The translations under genes were made by a program, and so were the position numbers. From the NCBI RefSeq assembly GCF_001411495.1, contig NZ_CP012981.1, forward strand, positions 496,001-560,000: DNA of 64,000 nucleotides, read 5' to 3'. A model generated the notes under the pieces. That model did no database searches, was not told the DNA's origin, and saw nothing but the letters and a program-made list of their open reading frames with translations. Shown here in pieces: positions 17,879 to 26,089 of the stretch (positions are counted from its first letter, which is position 1; each line of letters begins with the position of its first letter). Source of the stretch: Burkholderia cepacia ATCC 25416 (lineage in GTDB: Bacteria > Pseudomonadota > Gammaproteobacteria > Burkholderiales > Burkholderiaceae).

Positions 17879-19189
17879 TTACTTCTTCTTGCTGAACATC
17901 AGCAGGATCGAGTCCCAGATACGCCCGAAGATACCCGCTTCCGGCACGGCCTGCAGTGCGACGACCGGGAATTCGGACAGCGTCTTGCCGTCGGCGACGA
18001 TCTTCACGGTGCCGACCTGCTGGCCTGCCGCGAGCGGCGCGATCAGCGGCGCGTTGACGTCGACTTCCGTCTTGACCTTGTCGCCGAGGCCGCGCGGCAC
18101 GGTCGCCCACTGGTCGCCCTTCACGCCCACCTGCACGGTGTTTTCCTTGCCCTTGTAGACGCGCGGCGTCGACATCGCCTGGCCGCCCTTGAACAGGCGC
18201 ACCGAATCGAACGCGCTGTAGCCGTAGTTCAGCATCTTCATGCTGTCCTGCGTGCGCTCGCTTTCCTTCTGCTCGCCCATCATCACCGACACCAGGCGGC
18301 GCTGGCCGTCCACACCCGGGATCGCGCGCTTCGCCGACGCGATCAGGCAGTAGCCGGCCGCCTGCGTATGGCCCGTCTTCAGGCCGTCGACCGTCGGATC
18401 CAGCCACAGCAGGCGGTTGCGGTTGCCCTGGCGGATGTTGTTGTACTTGAATTCCTTCTCCGAGAAGATGCTGTAGTACTGCGGAAAATCGCGGATCAGG
18501 TGGGCGGACAGCTTCGCGAGGTCGCCGGCCGTCGTGTAGTGGTTCGGGTCGGGCATGCCGTTCACGTCGGCGAAGTGCGTGCCCTTCATGCCGAGGCGCG
18601 CCGCCTCGTCGTTCATCATCGTGACGAACTGCCCTTCGCTGCCGCCGACCAGTTCGGCCAGCGCGATCGCGGCGTCGTTGCCCGACTGGATGATCATCCC
18701 GTACACGAGATCGTGCACCGACACCGGCTTGTTCGCCTCGATGAACATGCGCGACTCGTCGCGGCCGACGCGGCGCACGGCTTCGCTCGGCGTGACGATC
18801 TGCTCCATCGAGATCTTCTTCTTGTCGAGCGCCTCGAACACGAGGTACGCCGTCATCAGCTTCGTCAGCGATGCGGGCTCGACGCGTTCATCGGCATTGC
18901 CCGATGCGAGCACCGTGTTGCTGGTCGCATCGACGAGCACCCACGAGCGCGCATTCACGCCCGGCGGCGGCACTGCGCCCGGCATGTAGGTCGCGGGCGC
19001 GCCGGTGAACTGCTCGGCGGCCGGCGCCGCATGCGCGGCCTTGGCCTTGGCGGCCGGCTTGGCCTCGGCAACGACGATCGTCGACGCGAGCGCGACAGGC
19101 AGCATCACGCCGAGCGCGACGTTGCGCGCGGCGGTGCCGAAGGCGATGGAGGAAGCGAGGGACTTGAGGCCTTGGGAAGACAGACGCAT
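17879..19189 (-). CDS. dacA: D-alanyl-D-alanine carboxypeptidase, PBP5/6 type
   Basis: A 436-residue class C penicillin-binding protein with a signal peptide, an alanine-rich linker, the catalytic SLTK motif, SGNDAA and GLKTGHTQAAGYCL, then the C-terminal PBP5 beta domain and an amphipathic tail ending FSKKK for membrane anchoring. It trims terminal D-alanine from peptidoglycan stem peptides in the periplasm. The gene is also annotated dacC in relatives. It heads dacA-dat-ybeD, whose product set links D-alanine release and D-amino-acid turnover. Confidence 0.94.
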   Translation of the reverse strand: MRLSSQGLKSLASSIAFGTAARNVALGVMLPVALASTIVVAEAKPAAKAKAAHAAPAAEQFTGAPATYMPGAVPPPGVNARSWVLVDATSNTVLASGNADERVEPASLTKLMTAYLVFEALDKKKISMEQIVTPSEAVRRVGRDESRMFIEANKPVSVHDLVYGMIIQSGNDAAIALAELVGGSEGQFVTMMNDEAARLGMKGTHFADVNGMPDPNHYTTAGDLAKLSAHLIRDFPQYYSIFSEKEFKYNNIRQGNRNRLLWLDPTVDGLKTGHTQAAGYCLIASAKRAIPGVDGQRRLVSVMMGEQKESERTQDSMKMLNYGYSAFDSVRLFKGGQAMSTPRVYKGKENTVQVGVKGDQWATVPRGLGDKVKTEVDVNAPLIAPLAAGQQVGTVKIVADGKTLSEFPVVALQAVPEAGIFGRIWDSILLMFSKKK

Positions 19190-19258
19190 GATCGATTCAG
19201 GCTGATGGCAGAAAGTGCGGTGCGAAACGCGCAGGGTTGAACGGCAAGGCGGCGGGCG

Positions 19259-19278
19259 TTTCGGGCACTCGCCCGAAA
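19259..19278. repeat. Hairpin in the dacA leader
   Basis: TTTCGGGC-ACTC-GCCCGAAA is a perfect 8-bp stem with a 4-base loop, 70 bp upstream of dacA. It would fall inside the dacA mRNA leader if transcription starts near the TATAAT box at 19415. There is no downstream T-run on the minus strand, so a terminator is unlikely. Confidence 0.4.
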
Positions 19279-19414
19279 TCGTCGGGCGACGCGAAACGCG
19301 CCGGTTGGACTCGTGCGGACGCGTTCGGTTCGCGGCCGTCGCGAGCGGGCGGACAGGCGGCGAAACGAGCGCCGCATGGGCCCAGCCGGGCCGCGGGCGA
19401 CGCGGAATCCGGCC

Positions 19415-19420
19415 ATTATA
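19415..19420 (-). promoter_or_regulatory. Candidate -10 box for dacA
   Basis: A perfect TATAAT is present on the minus strand in a very G+C-rich 488-bp gap, within the dyad GGCCATTATACGTGGCC. It would give dacA a leader of about 220 nt. No good -35 box is visible at the usual spacing. Apart from this box and short hairpins I see nothing else in 19190-19677. Confidence 0.45.
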
Positions 19421-19677
19421 CGTGGCCGCGCAGCGCGTTTTCGCGAACCTGGCGCAGGATCGCCGTCCATCTTCATCGGGCGCGGGGTGCCGGCAAGCTG
19501 CGCGTCATCGCACGCGAAGGTGTGCGAAAGGTGTGCGCAAGCGAAGGAGAAGTCGGGTCGCGCCGCACGCCGCGGCGCGATGTCGCGAAAGGGAAAATGC
19601 GCATCCGGCGCCGGCCGGAGCGCGTGCATGCAACACCGTGCGGGCCGCCGGCGTCACGCCGGCCGCCCGCGCGCCGG

Positions 19678-20322
19678 CTAGCGCCAGGCGTCGACGATGA
19701 TGCGTTTCAGCACGTGCAGCTTGCGATGCAGGAAATGCTCGGCGCCGGGGATCACGACGACCGGCAGTTCCTGCGGCCGCGCCCAGTCGTACACCGACGC
19801 GATCGGCACCGTGTCGTCGGTTTCGCCGTGGATCACGAGCGTGTTCTCGGGCACGTCGGCCACCTGCCAGCGGCTCGCTGCCGTGCCGACGAACACCATC
19901 CGTTCGATCGTCCCGCCCGCGTCGCGCAGCCGCTTCGCGACGTGCGACAGCACGAAGGTACCGAACGAGAAGCCCGCGAGCACGAGCGGCAGGTCCGCGT
20001 ACGCGGGCTGCGCGCGCATGTGCGCGAGCACCGCGAGCAGGTCGTCGGCCTCGCCGGTGCCGTTGTCGTGCACGCCCTCGGTCGCGCCGACGCCGCGGAA
20101 GTTCGACCGGAACACCACGTAGTTCAACTGCACGAGCGTGCGCGCGAGCGTTTGTGCGACCTTGTTGTCCATCGTGCCGCCGAACAGCGGATGCGGATGC
20201 GCGACGAGCGCGATGCCGCGCGGCGCGGCGCCGCCTTCGCGCACGGCATCGGGGAGGTCGACCGCGATTTCGATCTGCCCGACCGGGCCCGCGATCAGCG
20301 ATTTCTGCGTATGAACGTTCAT
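19678..20322 (-). CDS. Alpha/beta hydrolase, small cytosolic (KANL3/Tex30-like)
   Basis: A 214-residue alpha/beta hydrolase without a signal peptide. Visible elements are HPHPLFGGTMDNKVAQTLA after the second strand, the nucleophile elbow GFSFG, the acid in HGETDDTVP and the histidine in GAEHFLHRK, so the triad is complete. The pattern is that of a widespread proteobacterial hydrolase family with undefined substrate. It is 13 nt after the ferredoxin gene, same direction, so probably co-transcribed. Confidence 0.85.
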   Translation of the reverse strand: MNVHTQKSLIAGPVGQIEIAVDLPDAVREGGAAPRGIALVAHPHPLFGGTMDNKVAQTLARTLVQLNYVVFRSNFRGVGATEGVHDNGTGEADDLLAVLAHMRAQPAYADLPLVLAGFSFGTFVLSHVAKRLRDAGGTIERMVFVGTAASRWQVADVPENTLVIHGETDDTVPIASVYDWARPQELPVVVIPGAEHFLHRKLHVLKRIIVDAWR

Positions 20323-20335
20323 TCGGCCGGCCCGC

Positions 20336-20653
20336 TCAGATCTTCAGGCGGTCGACGACCTTGCCGTCGCGCAGGTGCGATTCGACGATCTCGTCGATGT
20401 CGGCCTGGTCGACGTACGTGTACCACGTGCCTTCCGGATACACGACCATCACCGGCCCTTCCTCGCAGCGGTCGAGGCAGCCGGCCTTGTTGATGCGAAC
20501 CTTGCCGGGCCCCGCGAGGCCGAGCTCCTTCACGCGCTTTTTCGCGTATTCCTGCATGGTCTGCGCGTCGCATTGCGCGCAGCTCGGGCGTTCGGCGCCC
20601 GGTTCGCGCTGGTTCAGGCAGAAGAAGACGTGGTGCTGGTAGTAGGAATCCAT
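20336..20653 (-). CDS. Thioredoxin-like [2Fe-2S] ferredoxin
   Basis: The 105-residue protein has the four-cysteine arrangement of thioredoxin-fold 2Fe-2S ferredoxins: one cysteine in FFCLNQ, a second in SCAQC, and a distal pair in AGCLDRCEEGP. These small proteins carry electrons or act as (2Fe-2S)-binding domains similar to the NuoE family. The start at 20653 begins MDSYYQHHVFF, which aligns with family starts; longer frames upstream translate as low-complexity sequence. It precedes the hydrolase gene by 13 nt. Confidence 0.9.
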   Translation of the reverse strand: MDSYYQHHVFFCLNQREPGAERPSCAQCDAQTMQEYAKKRVKELGLAGPGKVRINKAGCLDRCEEGPVMVVYPEGTWYTYVDQADIDEIVESHLRDGKVVDRLKI

Positions 20654-20970
20654 GGTGGTGGCGAGCTGCCCGGCGCGAGGCCGTGCGGAAAGAGGAGCGG
20701 TTGCCGCTGCGCGGGGCAACGGGCGTGTAGTGTTCGGTGCCAGGCGGCGCTTGCGTGCCGGCGGATTCGTGCTCGCGGCAACGCGCAAACCGCAGCGATA
20801 CCTGGCGGCATCGCGAGGATTTGCAACGCGGCCACGGGGGCGAAGGCGCCGCACACAAGTGCCGATTGGTGCCGAACACTGCACTCGTGCGGACGATTAT
20901 AACGAGGGGCGCACGCCGCTGCCCGCGGTACCGCCGCGGCCATCGCGGCGTAACCGCCGCAGCCTTCGCG
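20654..20970. other. Intergenic region, no gene seen
   Basis: This 317-bp gap separates the ferredoxin gene from the VanZ-like gene. Open frames here are arginine-rich shadows. A short AT-rich patch near 20895-20903 (GATTATAACG) may be part of the ferredoxin promoter. I see no convincing terminator. Confidence 0.5.
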
Positions 20971-22122
20971 TCAGCGGCGCAGCACGGCCGGCAGCCACGC
21001 GTGCTCGACGCGCTGGCCGAGCCAGATCAGCGCCGCGTAGGGCCAGATCCACGCGAGCCAGCGTGCGAGGCTGTTGAAGTGCACGTAGCGGCCCTGCCGC
21101 CAGCCCGACAGCGTGAAGTCGAAGAACGGGTTGACGGGCAGCAGGTTCACGAGCGCCACGCCGGCCAGCAGCGCGAGCGCCGCCAGCGTCGCGCGCCACG
21201 TCGCCGGCACGTGCAGCGCGACGAGCGCGGCCGCGAAGCCGAGCTCGATTCCGAGCCGCGCGCCGGGCGTCGCCCACACGACGACGAGGCCGGTGGCCGA
21301 CTGCATGAAGGTCGCGGCCGCCTTCAGCACGAGCGTCGCGGCGACGAGCGCGATCAGCAGCCGGATGCGCGGTGCGCGCGGCCGCATCGCGAGCGACGCG
21401 ATCGCCAGCGCGGCGAACAGCATCAGCCCGCCGAGCGCGGCCTCCCACCCGGAGTCGGACAGCCAGCCGTCGACGCGCTCGGGCCATTCGCCCACGCGCC
21501 ACGCCGCCGGCAGCCACGCGAGCAGCGTGTCCTGCATCGACGCGTCGGCACGCTCCCACAGCGCGGCCGGCCAGTCGCCGATGCCGAACAGGAACGGCGA
21601 CGGGAACAGGATCGCGAACGGCCACAGCCCGGCGAGCAGCAGCGGCGTCGCACCGTCGTCCTCGAACCACGCGAAGCGCAGCCGGCGCAGCGCGCCGCGA
21701 TCGAGCAGCGCACCGGCGGCCGGCGCGACGAGCGCCGCCCCCAGCAGCGCGCCGAGCGCGTTGGCCGCGAGATCGAGATTCGACGCGACGCGCGCCGGCA
21801 GGTAGGTTTGCAGCGCTTCCATCGCGCCCGACAGCAGCACGCCGAGCCCGGCCACGATCAGCGTCGCGGCCACGCCGCGCCAGCGCGGGTGCAGCGCGAG
21901 CACGCCGAGCGCGCCGAACGGCAGGTAGCCGAGCACGTTCGTGACGACGTCGAATGCGGTCACGTAGCGCTGCATCGGCGCGAACAGGTAGTCGAACGGC
22001 CCGATGCCGAGCGACACCCAGCCTGCGAACGGATACAGCGACGCGTAGACGATGAGCGCCGCGTAAGCGGCAAAGGCCTGCCGCGCGAGCGGCGATGCGC
22101 GAGGCGTGCCGGTCGCGCTCAT
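20971..22122 (-). CDS. VanZ-family integral membrane protein
   Basis: The 383-residue protein has eight or more hydrophobic helices. The N-terminal half contains the VanZ-like pattern YASLYPFAGWVSLG, then FDVVTNVLGYLPFGALGVLAL and AMEALQTYLPARVASNLDLAANALGALLGA (split over residues 85-115), the conserved polar positions of this family. The C-terminal half is an additional membrane region ending near a predicted cytoplasmic tail. Function is unknown; VanZ relatives are linked to antibiotic tolerance or envelope remodelling. It is 19 nt after the MCE-associated lipoprotein gene, in the same direction, so may be the last gene of that operon. Confidence 0.88.
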   Translation of the reverse strand: MSATGTPRASPLARQAFAAYAALIVYASLYPFAGWVSLGIGPFDYLFAPMQRYVTAFDVVTNVLGYLPFGALGVLALHPRWRGVAATLIVAGLGVLLSGAMEALQTYLPARVASNLDLAANALGALLGAALVAPAAGALLDRGALRRLRFAWFEDDGATPLLLAGLWPFAILFPSPFLFGIGDWPAALWERADASMQDTLLAWLPAAWRVGEWPERVDGWLSDSGWEAALGGLMLFAALAIASLAMRPRAPRIRLLIALVAATLVLKAAATFMQSATGLVVVWATPGARLGIELGFAAALVALHVPATWRATLAALALLAGVALVNLLPVNPFFDFTLSGWRQGRYVHFNSLARWLAWIWPYAALIWLGQRVEHAWLPAVLRR

Positions 22123-22141
22123 CGCGGCTGCGCGGCACGCG

Positions 22142-22765
22142 TCACGGCGTGCCCGCGTACGCCTGGACGCCGACCCATGCGGCGATCTGCGACACGAGCT
22201 CGTTGCTCGCCGCCGCGAGCGCGCGGGCGCCGCCCGCCGCGTCGGGCGTGCTCGACGGCGCGCGCGCGACGAACGTGCGCTGGCCGAGCACCTTGCCGTC
22301 CAGCGTCAGCGTCGCGCGCGCGGTGACGGCGCCGTAGCTCTGCGACTGGCCGTCGAACACCTGCTCGAATTCGTTCAGGTCGACCTTGAGGGTCGGCGCG
22401 CGCACGCCGTCGGCCCCTTCGAGCACCGTGCCGCGCGACGACAGCGCGCCGCGCAGCCGCTGCGTGAGCAGTTGTGCGGGCGGTGCCGTCCAGCGGCTGT
22501 CGCGATAGACGGCCACGTGCTGCGCGTCCACGTACGCGAGGCGGTACGCGAATTTGTCGGAGTCGAGCGCGTCGGGCACGACGACGTCGAGCACCTTCAG
22601 CGCGGGGGCCGAGCCCGCGGTCACGACCTGCGTGGCCGGCCCGAGGTCGTAGCGGACATTCGACAGCGCCGCGCTGTTGCCGGCGCAGCCGGCCGCGAGC
22701 GACAGCGTCAGCACGGCAAGCGCGGCCGCGGCCGGACGCAGCGCGCGGTCAAGGATTCGTGGCAT
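22142..22765 (-). CDS. ABC-type transport auxiliary lipoprotein, PqiC-like
   Basis: This protein of about 207 residues starts with a lipoprotein signal (LTLSLAAGC) and then a mixed domain typical of the LptE/PqiC-like auxiliary family that accompanies MCE transporters. I favour the ATG at 22765, which has AGGA 8 nt upstream; an ATG at 22780 and a GTG at 22807 that overlaps the mlaD stop are alternatives. It probably sits at the inner leaflet of the outer membrane and links the MCE protein to it. Confidence 0.85.
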   Translation of the reverse strand: MPRILDRALRPAAAALAVLTLSLAAGCAGNSAALSNVRYDLGPATQVVTAGSAPALKVLDVVVPDALDSDKFAYRLAYVDAQHVAVYRDSRWTAPPAQLLTQRLRGALSSRGTVLEGADGVRAPTLKVDLNEFEQVFDGQSQSYGAVTARATLTLDGKVLGQRTFVARAPSSTPDAAGGARALAAASNELVSQIAAWVGVQAYAGTP

Positions 22766-22803
22766 GGCGTGTTCCTGCATGATGTTTCCGGTTTCGAAGG
22801 GTG

Positions 22804-23733
22804 TCACTGCGCGGCCGTCGCGCCCGGCCAGACGAAGCCCGGCTCGCCGGGCCCCGGCGCCGCGCCGGGCGAACCGAACAACAGACTGCGCGGATTGCGG
22901 CCAAGTTCACCGGCCACGTCCTTCAATTGCCGCGACGCATCGCCGACGCTGCCGGCCAGCGCGTTGAAGCGCGGCAGCGTGTCGTACTGCACGCGCGCGT
23001 TGAGATCGTTCAGCGCGACGCCGACCTGCTCGGCGGCCGTGCCGGCCTTGTTCAGGTTCGACACGAGCGGCCCGTTCGGCTGCAGCAGCGTGTTTGCCGA
23101 CGCCATCGCGCGATTCACCTCGTGCATCGTTTCCGGCAGCGCGGTGACCGCCGGGCCGAGCTGCTTCGTCAGCGTGGCGGCACCGTCGGCCGCGTGCTGC
23201 AGGCTTTCGGCGGTCGCGCGCAACTGCTCGCGCATCTCGGGCGACATCAGCGCATTCGCGCTCTTCGCGGCCAGCTCGAGCTGCCGCAGCAGCACGTCGC
23301 CGCGCTCCTGGATCTGGTCGAACAGGCTCGGCCGCATCGGGATCTGCGCGATCGCCTTCGGCGACGACGGCAGCGGCGCCAGGTCGCGGCCCGTGTCCTC
23401 GAGCTGCACGAACGCGATCCCCGTCACGCCCTGGAAGCCGAGGCTGCCGTAGGTCGACTGCGTGATCGGCGCGTCGTGGTCGACGAGGATCCGGATCCGG
23501 ATCTGCCCCGGGTGCGCGCGGTCGAAGCCGATCGACTGCACCTTGCCGACGTCGAGGCCGCGAAAGCGCACGGCCGCGTCCGGGAACAGCCCCGTCACGT
23601 TGGTGCGCGCGAGCAGGTCGTACGGCACGCGCACGGTGCGGTCGACGTTGAACCAGAACACGGTGCCCGCGATCGCGAGCGTCAGCGCGATCGTGAACAG
23701 GCCGGCCCAGAACGCATGTGATTTGTTTTCCAT
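22804..23733 (-). CDS. MlaD/MCE family lipid-binding protein
   Basis: The 309-residue protein has one N-terminal transmembrane helix (FWAGLFTIALTLAIAGTVFWF), an MCE domain around 40-120 (VTGLFPDAAVRFRGLDVGKV, VTGIAFVQLEDT), and a long helical C-terminal region rich in Leu, Gln and Ala. MCE proteins form hexameric rings that carry phospholipids across the periplasm. It is followed at once by the auxiliary lipoprotein gene and preceded by the ATPase gene. The long helical tail is more like PqiB/YebT-type or Mycobacterial Mce than E. coli MlaD. Confidence 0.92.
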   Translation of the reverse strand: MENKSHAFWAGLFTIALTLAIAGTVFWFNVDRTVRVPYDLLARTNVTGLFPDAAVRFRGLDVGKVQSIGFDRAHPGQIRIRILVDHDAPITQSTYGSLGFQGVTGIAFVQLEDTGRDLAPLPSSPKAIAQIPMRPSLFDQIQERGDVLLRQLELAAKSANALMSPEMREQLRATAESLQHAADGAATLTKQLGPAVTALPETMHEVNRAMASANTLLQPNGPLVSNLNKAGTAAEQVGVALNDLNARVQYDTLPRFNALAGSVGDASRQLKDVAGELGRNPRSLLFGSPGAAPGPGEPGFVWPGATAAQ

Positions 23734-23751
23734 TCGCGGATTCCTTCGTTC

Positions 23752-24666
23752 CTACAGCTCGACGCTCGACAGCGCCGGTTCGAGGGCCGCCTTCGGCAGC
23801 TTCGCGCGCCGCTCGGGCGGCAGCGCCTGCAATGCGCGGCGCCCGCGCAGCCCCAGGAAATATTCGTGGATGAACGGATGGTCGACGTTCGCGGCCTCCT
23901 CCACCGGCGCGGCGACCAGCACCTTGCGGTCGGCCAGCACCGCGACGCGCGTCGACAGCGCGACCATCGTGTCGAGATCGTGCGTCACCATCACGACGGT
24001 CAGCCCGAGCGTGCGGTGGAGCGTCGCGATCAGCTCGACGAATTCGTCCGACGCCTGCGGATCGAGGCCGGCCGTCGGCTCGTCGAGGAACAGCAGCTCG
24101 GGCTCGAGCGCGATCGCACGCGCGATGCCGACCCGCTTGACCATCCCGCCCGACAGCGCGGCCGGCATCTTCGACGCGTGCTTGCACGGCAGCCCGACCA
24201 TCTCGAGCTTGAGCATCACGATGTCGTGCAGCAGGTCCGGCGGCACGCGGCCGAGCTCGCGCAGCGGCTGCGCGACGTTGTCGAACACCGTCATCGACGA
24301 GAACAGCGCACCCTGCTGGAACAGCATCCCGGAGCGCGTGCGCATCATCCGCGCGCTCGCGTCGTCGATCGTCGCCGTATCCTCGCCGAACACCTTGATC
24401 GTGCCCGACGTCGGCCGCTCGAGGCCGAGGATCTGCCGCACGAGCGTGGTCTTGCCGGAGCCCGAGCCGCCGACGATCGACACGATCTCGCCGCGCCGCA
24501 CGTCGAAGTCGAGCTTCTGGTGAATGATGTTGCGCCCGTAGCGCTTGGTCAGGTTGCGCACCTCGATCACGAGATCGCCGGGAGCGGCCGCCGCGGCCGG
24601 CCGCTCGCCGACCGACCCGGCACCGATGGCCGCGGCGTGCGCGGTCGTTTCGTTCGATGCGTTCAT
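23752..24666 (-). CDS. MCE-system ABC transporter ATP-binding protein, MlaF-like
   Basis: The 304-residue ATPase has a 30-residue Ala-rich N-terminal extension, Walker A VGGSGSGKTTL, signature LSGGMVKRVGIARAI, and Walker B ELLFLDEPTAGLDP. It drives lipid movement through the MlaE-type permease. The start overlaps the end of the permease gene by 4 bp (ATGA), so translation is coupled. The C-terminal extension past the ATPase core is Leu/Arg-rich. Confidence 0.93.
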   Translation of the reverse strand: MNASNETTAHAAAIGAGSVGERPAAAAAPGDLVIEVRNLTKRYGRNIIHQKLDFDVRRGEIVSIVGGSGSGKTTLVRQILGLERPTSGTIKVFGEDTATIDDASARMMRTRSGMLFQQGALFSSMTVFDNVAQPLRELGRVPPDLLHDIVMLKLEMVGLPCKHASKMPAALSGGMVKRVGIARAIALEPELLFLDEPTAGLDPQASDEFVELIATLHRTLGLTVVMVTHDLDTMVALSTRVAVLADRKVLVAAPVEEAANVDHPFIHEYFLGLRGRRALQALPPERRAKLPKAALEPALSSVEL

Positions 24667-25787
24667 CCGAGCCCCACGTTCTGGAACAGGATCGCGAACA
24701 CCGCGTCGGCGAGGATCACGACCGTGATCGACGTCACGACCGACGTGGTCGTGCCTTCGCCGAGACTCTGCGAGTTCGCCTTGATCCGGAAGCCGAAATG
24801 GCAGGCGACCAGCGCGATCAGCATGCCGAACACGACGCCCTTGCCGACCCCGATGTACAGGTTCGCGATCGGCACGACGCCCGGCAGCGAGCGCACGAAA
24901 TAGTTGACGTCGATCCCGAGCACGAGCTTCGCGGCGAGCGCGCCGCCCGTCAGCGCGATGATGTTGGTCCACATCACGAGCAGCGGCATCGCGACGCCGA
25001 GCGCGAGCACGCGCGGCAGGATCAGCCGCAGCCCGTGCGGGATGCCCATCACGCGCATCGCGTCGAGCTCCTCGGTCACGCGCATCACGCCGATCTGCGC
25101 GGTGATCGCCGAGCCGGAGCGGCCCGCGACGAGAATCGCCGACAGCACCGGGCCGAGCTCGCGGATCACCGACAGCCCGAGGATGTTCACGATGTAGCGG
25201 TTCGCGCCGAACATCTGCAGCTGCTGCGCGGACAGGTAGCTGAGCACGATGCCGATCAGGAACGCGACGAGCGCGGTGATCGGCAGCGCCTGGGCGCCCG
25301 CGCTGTAGATGTTCGCGGAGGTCTCCTTCCACGGCATCGTCTGCGGACGGCGCAACACCGACAGCGCATCGAGGATCACGAGGCCGAACAGCGCGATGCC
25401 GCCCTGCAGATGCTCGCCGAACCGGAAGATCGCCTGGCCGAGCCGCGTGACGGGATCGACGCGCACGACGCGCTCGGGCGCCTCGCGCTCGCTGTCTAGC
25501 CGCTCGATGCGCTCGAAGATCGTGCGCTGCGTGGCGCTCAATGCGACGCCGTCCGGCAGCTTGCGGCCCCACACGCGCCACAGCGCCTGGCCGCCGACGT
25601 GGTCGAGCCGCTCGATGCCGGACAGATCCCATTCGCTCACGCGCCCGGACGCGATGCTCGCGACCCGGCGCGCCACCGCGCCGCGATTGCGTGCAAGCGA
25701 GAGCGCGGTCCACTGGCCGGTCAGGCGCACCGTCTGGCCCTGGCCGCCGGCGTCGACCGACAGGCCGGGAGGAGTCTCGAAGTCCAA
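24663..25787 (-). CDS. MCE-system permease with N-terminal STAS domain, MlaE-like
   Basis: At 374 residues this is longer than E. coli MlaE (about 260) because an N-terminal domain of about 100 residues is fused. That part, with VRLTGQWTALSLARNRGAV and WDLSGIERLDHVGGQAL, looks like a STAS/MlaB domain. The MlaE permease core follows, with GIVLSYLSAQQLQMFGAN, VNILGLSVIRELGPVLSAIL and the conserved EELDAMRVMGI. So MlaB and MlaE functions are in one chain here. It is the first gene of the minus-strand operon. Confidence 0.93.
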   Translation of the reverse strand: MDFETPPGLSVDAGGQGQTVRLTGQWTALSLARNRGAVARRVASIASGRVSEWDLSGIERLDHVGGQALWRVWGRKLPDGVALSATQRTIFERIERLDSEREAPERVVRVDPVTRLGQAIFRFGEHLQGGIALFGLVILDALSVLRRPQTMPWKETSANIYSAGAQALPITALVAFLIGIVLSYLSAQQLQMFGANRYIVNILGLSVIRELGPVLSAILVAGRSGSAITAQIGVMRVTEELDAMRVMGIPHGLRLILPRVLALGVAMPLLVMWTNIIALTGGALAAKLVLGIDVNYFVRSLPGVVPIANLYIGVGKGVVFGMLIALVACHFGFRIKANSQSLGEGTTTSVVTSITVVILADAVFAILFQNVGLG

Positions 25788-25820
25788 GGGCGGGTTGTTT
25801 GCAAAAAGGTGACAGCGGCC

Positions 25821-25826
25821 ATTGTA
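25821..25826 (-). promoter_or_regulatory. Candidate -10 box of the MCE operon
   Basis: TACAAT on the minus strand lies 34 nt upstream of the permease start codon, giving a short leader. TACAAT is the form of -10 box also seen upstream of birA and the first metH ORF in this window. The -35 region is G+C-rich and not recognisable. The rest of the gap 25788-26089 has no other clear signal. Confidence 0.45.
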
Positions 25827-26089
25827 GCGAACCGCCCGGCGCCGCGACGTGAGGATTTCCGTGCGGGCGGCGAGCTCGGGGCGCGCAGCCGGGGGCGGCC
25901 GGGCGCCCGCCCCCGCGTGCGCGGGGAAGCCGCCGCTCGCCGCCCGATGCCGACGTCACCACCTTTCATTCTTCCGTCACGTTTCCTTTCGATACTCTCT
26001 CGCGCCGCACATCAGGCCGTCGGCGCCCCGCGCCGCCAATCGTTGCGCACCTCGCGTTTCATAAAACAGAACACCGAACAGGACAACCG

